Assembly: GCF_026626305.1 (NCBI RefSeq)
Contig: NZ_JAPNUE010000006.1
Span: forward strand, 62,001-126,000
DNA from: Frigidibacter sp. RF13
GTDB taxonomy: Bacteria; Pseudomonadota; Alphaproteobacteria; Rhodobacterales; Rhodobacteraceae
Reading direction: 5' to 3'
Length of the DNA stretch: 64,000 nucleotides
Within the stretch, counting starts at the first letter, position 1; each line of letters begins with the position of its first letter. Under the pieces are notes generated by a model, which worked only from the letters and a program-made list of their open reading frames with translations, ran no database searches and had not been told where the DNA came from. Shown here one piece after another: positions 62,344-64,000 of the stretch. Made by a program: the position numbers and the translations under genes.

Positions 62344-62393
62344 CCTCTTCACTGTGGTACAAATATCCCCGGGGGTCCGGGGGTGAAACCCCC
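62344..62393 (-). repeat. intergenic hairpin element, copy C
   Basis: Read on the minus strand: stem CCGGGGGT/ACCCCCGG (62375-62393), then ACCCCCGGGGATATTTG, then GAAGAGGA leading to the hydrolase start. The hairpin and (G)ATATTT box match copies A and B. Here it forms the leader of the hydrolase gene. Confidence 0.5.
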
Positions 62394-62488
62394 GGCGATT
62401 GACAAGGGCGCCCAAACCCGTGAAAGAAGCCCCGATATACCCGCAACCGGGCGCACCCGTAGGCGCCAAACCGACGAGGAGAAGGGCC

Positions 62489-64000
62489 GTGAGCCAGATT
62501 TCCCTGACATTCCCCGATGGCAACAAGCGCGATTTCGCGGCTGGCGTGACGCCTGCAGAAGTCGCTGCCTCCATCGCGCCGTCGCTCGGCAAGGCCGCGA
62601 TCTCGGCCAGCGTGGACGGCAGGCATTTCGACCTGCAATGGCCAATCCACCAGGACGCCGCCATCGCCATCCATACGATGAAGGATGACGCGCAGGCCTT
62701 GGAACTCATCCGCCACGATCTCGCCCATGTGATGGCCCGCGCTGTCCAGCAACTCTGGCCCGACGTCAAGGTCACGATCGGCCCGGTGGTCGAAAATGGC
62801 TGGTATTACGATTTCGACCGGGAAGAGGCCTTCACGCCGGAGGACCTCGGCGCGATCGAAAAGGAGATGAAGGCGATCATCAACGCCCGCGACCCGGTCC
62901 GGACCGAAGTCTGGTCCCGCGCAGACGCGATTGCCCACTACAAGTCGAAGAATGAGCCATTCAAGGTCGAGCTGGTCGAGGCGATTCCCGACGATGGCCA
63001 GCCCATCCGCATGTACTGGCATGGGCCTTGGCAGGACCTGTGCAGGGGTCCGCATCTGCAGCACACGGGTCAGCTTCCCGCCGACGCCTTCAAATTGATG
63101 TCGGTCGCGGGCGCCTACTGGCGCGGCGATCACCGCAACAAGCAGCTTCAGCGCATCTACGGTGTCGCCTTCAAGAACCGTGACGACCTGAAGGCCTATC
63201 TCACGATGCTCGAGGAAGCGGCCAAGCGCGACCACCGCAAACTGGGCCGCGAGATGGAACTGTTCCATCTGCAGGAAGAAGCGCCCGGCATGGTTTTCTG
63301 GCACCCGAACGGCTGGACGATCTATCGCACGCTGATGGATTACATGGGCCGCCGCCTGCGCCGGGCCGACTATCGCGAGATCAAGACCCCGCAGGTCGTC
63401 GACCGCGTCCTGTGGGAAAAGTCGGGTCATTGGGAGGCCTACCGCGAGAACATGTTCATCGTCGAGGTGGATGAGGAAGGCGCGAAGGAAAAGCGTATCA
63501 ACGCGCTGAAACCGATGAACTGCCCCTGCCATGTGCAGGTCTACAATCAGGGCCTCAAATCCTACCGCGATCTGCCCTTACGCCTTGCGGAATTCGGCTC
63601 CTGCCACCGCTACGAATCCTCCGGCTCCATGCACGGCCTGATGCGTGTGCGCGGCTTCACTCAGGACGATGCCCACATCTTTTGCACCGAGGATCAGATC
63701 GAGGCCGAATGCGCGGGCTTCATCGCCCTTCTCTCGTCAGTCTACCGCGATCTGGGCTTCGAGAAGTTCGACATCAAGCTCTCGACCCGGCCCGAGGTCC
63801 GCATCGGGTCTGACGAGACCTGGGACAAGGTCGAGGGCGCGCTGACTGGCGCCATCGAAAAACTTGGTCTGCCCTATGAGATCAATCCCGGCGATGGCGC
63901 CTTCTATGGCCCGAAGCTTGATTTCAAGCTGACCGACGCGATTGGCCGCGAATGGCAGTGCGGCACCTTCCAGGTCGATCCGAACCTGCCCGACCGGCTT
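62489..64000 (+). CDS. thrS: threonyl-tRNA synthetase (partial, C-terminus outside window)
   Basis: 504 codons from GTG 62489 to the window edge, of about 645 expected. GAGGAGAAGG lies just before the start. It has an N-terminal TGS domain ([15 protein letters not shown]), an editing domain with [20 protein letters not shown], and the class II core: [20 protein letters not shown] with the zinc Cys, and [20 protein letters not shown] (motif 2). The anticodon-binding domain is outside the window. Confidence 0.97.
   Translation, partial: MSQISLTFPDGNKRDFAAGVTPAEVAASIAPSLGKAAISASVDGRHFDLQWPIHQDAAIAIHTMKDDAQALELIRHDLAHVMARAVQQLWPDVKVTIGPVVENGWYYDFDREEAFTPEDLGAIEKEMKAIINARDPVRTEVWSRADAIAHYKSKNEPFKVELVEAIPDDGQPIRMYWHGPWQDLCRGPHLQHTGQLPADAFKLMSVAGAYWRGDHRNKQLQRIYGVAFKNRDDLKAYLTMLEEAAKRDHRKLGREMELFHLQEEAPGMVFWHPNGWTIYRTLMDYMGRRLRRADYREIKTPQVVDRVLWEKSGHWEAYRENMFIVEVDEEGAKEKRINALKPMNCPCHVQVYNQGLKSYRDLPLRLAEFGSCHRYESSGSMHGLMRVRGFTQDDAHIFCTEDQIEAECAGFIALLSSVYRDLGFEKFDIKLSTRPEVRIGSDETWDKVEGALTGAIEKLGLPYEINPGDGAFYGPKLDFKLTDAIGREWQCGTFQVDPNLPDRL

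Overview
The window is a dense, high-GC stretch of chromosome from an alphaproteobacterium, almost certainly of the Rhodobacteraceae/Rhodobacterales. This rests on gene content and order rather than on any search: pyrB followed by an inactive dihydroorotase homologue and plsY; rsmE-GNAT-gshA opposite ubiA; pgsA-moaD-moaE; glyQ/glyS separated by an FkbM methyltransferase and a DUF6446-type gene; and a complete pha locus. Genes are packed tightly, with many ATGA or GTGA stop/start overlaps. I see no rRNA, tRNA, CRISPR array, transposase or prophage.

Layout. 1-6.4 kb: yqgE (cut by the window edge), an orphan DsbD-N protein, moaB/uracil-DNA glycosylase, then the pyrB operon (pyrB, small membrane protein, pyrX-like gene, plsY, 89-aa protein). 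6.4-16.5 kb: gshA/rsmE operon; ubiA; an envelope operon (OmpA-like protein, coiled-coil membrane protein, a membrane gene with two compensating frameshifts, a 38-aa mini-gene, diacylglycerol kinase, methyltransferase); then moaE-moaD-pgsA. 16.5-20.4 kb: a 670-bp gap, uvrB, and an AT-richer HEPN-like gene. 20.4-33.6 kb: aminotransferase, two coupled Lrp regulators opposite ilvC, transporters, two paralogous exported proteins, aldehyde dehydrogenase, glmM-folP-folB, and a SleB-type wall hydrolase. 33.7-40.7 kb: a PPDK-like PEP enzyme and the glyQ/glyS cluster. 40.8-44.6 kb: a SPOR/peptidoglycan-binding protein with a degenerate protease domain, and a TerC / TerB / periplasmic-binding-fold module. 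44.7-55.0 kb: a polar amino-acid ABC transporter with two binding proteins, followed by a glutamine synthetase-GATase-glutamine synthetase-FAD oxidase-DegT cluster that looks like gamma-glutamyl polyamine or amine catabolism. 55.2-64.0 kb: LysR regulator, phaR-phaP-phaC opposite phaZ, two alpha/beta hydrolases, and thrS (cut by the window edge).

How it fits together. Most of the window is housekeeping (pyrimidine, folate, glutathione, ubiquinone, molybdopterin, phospholipid and aminoacyl-tRNA synthesis). Two catabolic or storage systems stand out: the GS/oxidase cluster with its transporter, and polyhydroxyalkanoate metabolism. An 11-bp odd palindrome, CTGCACTGCAG, occurs four times: twice in pha intergenic regions, once inside phaP, and once across the start codon of the PEP enzyme. 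This suggests that PhaR may link storage to PEP metabolism. Other points of interest are enzymes that have lost catalytic residues (PyrC homologue, PPDK ATP-grasp domain, trypsin-like domain), a symmetric element between converging genes at 55.1 kb, and the HEPN-like gene.
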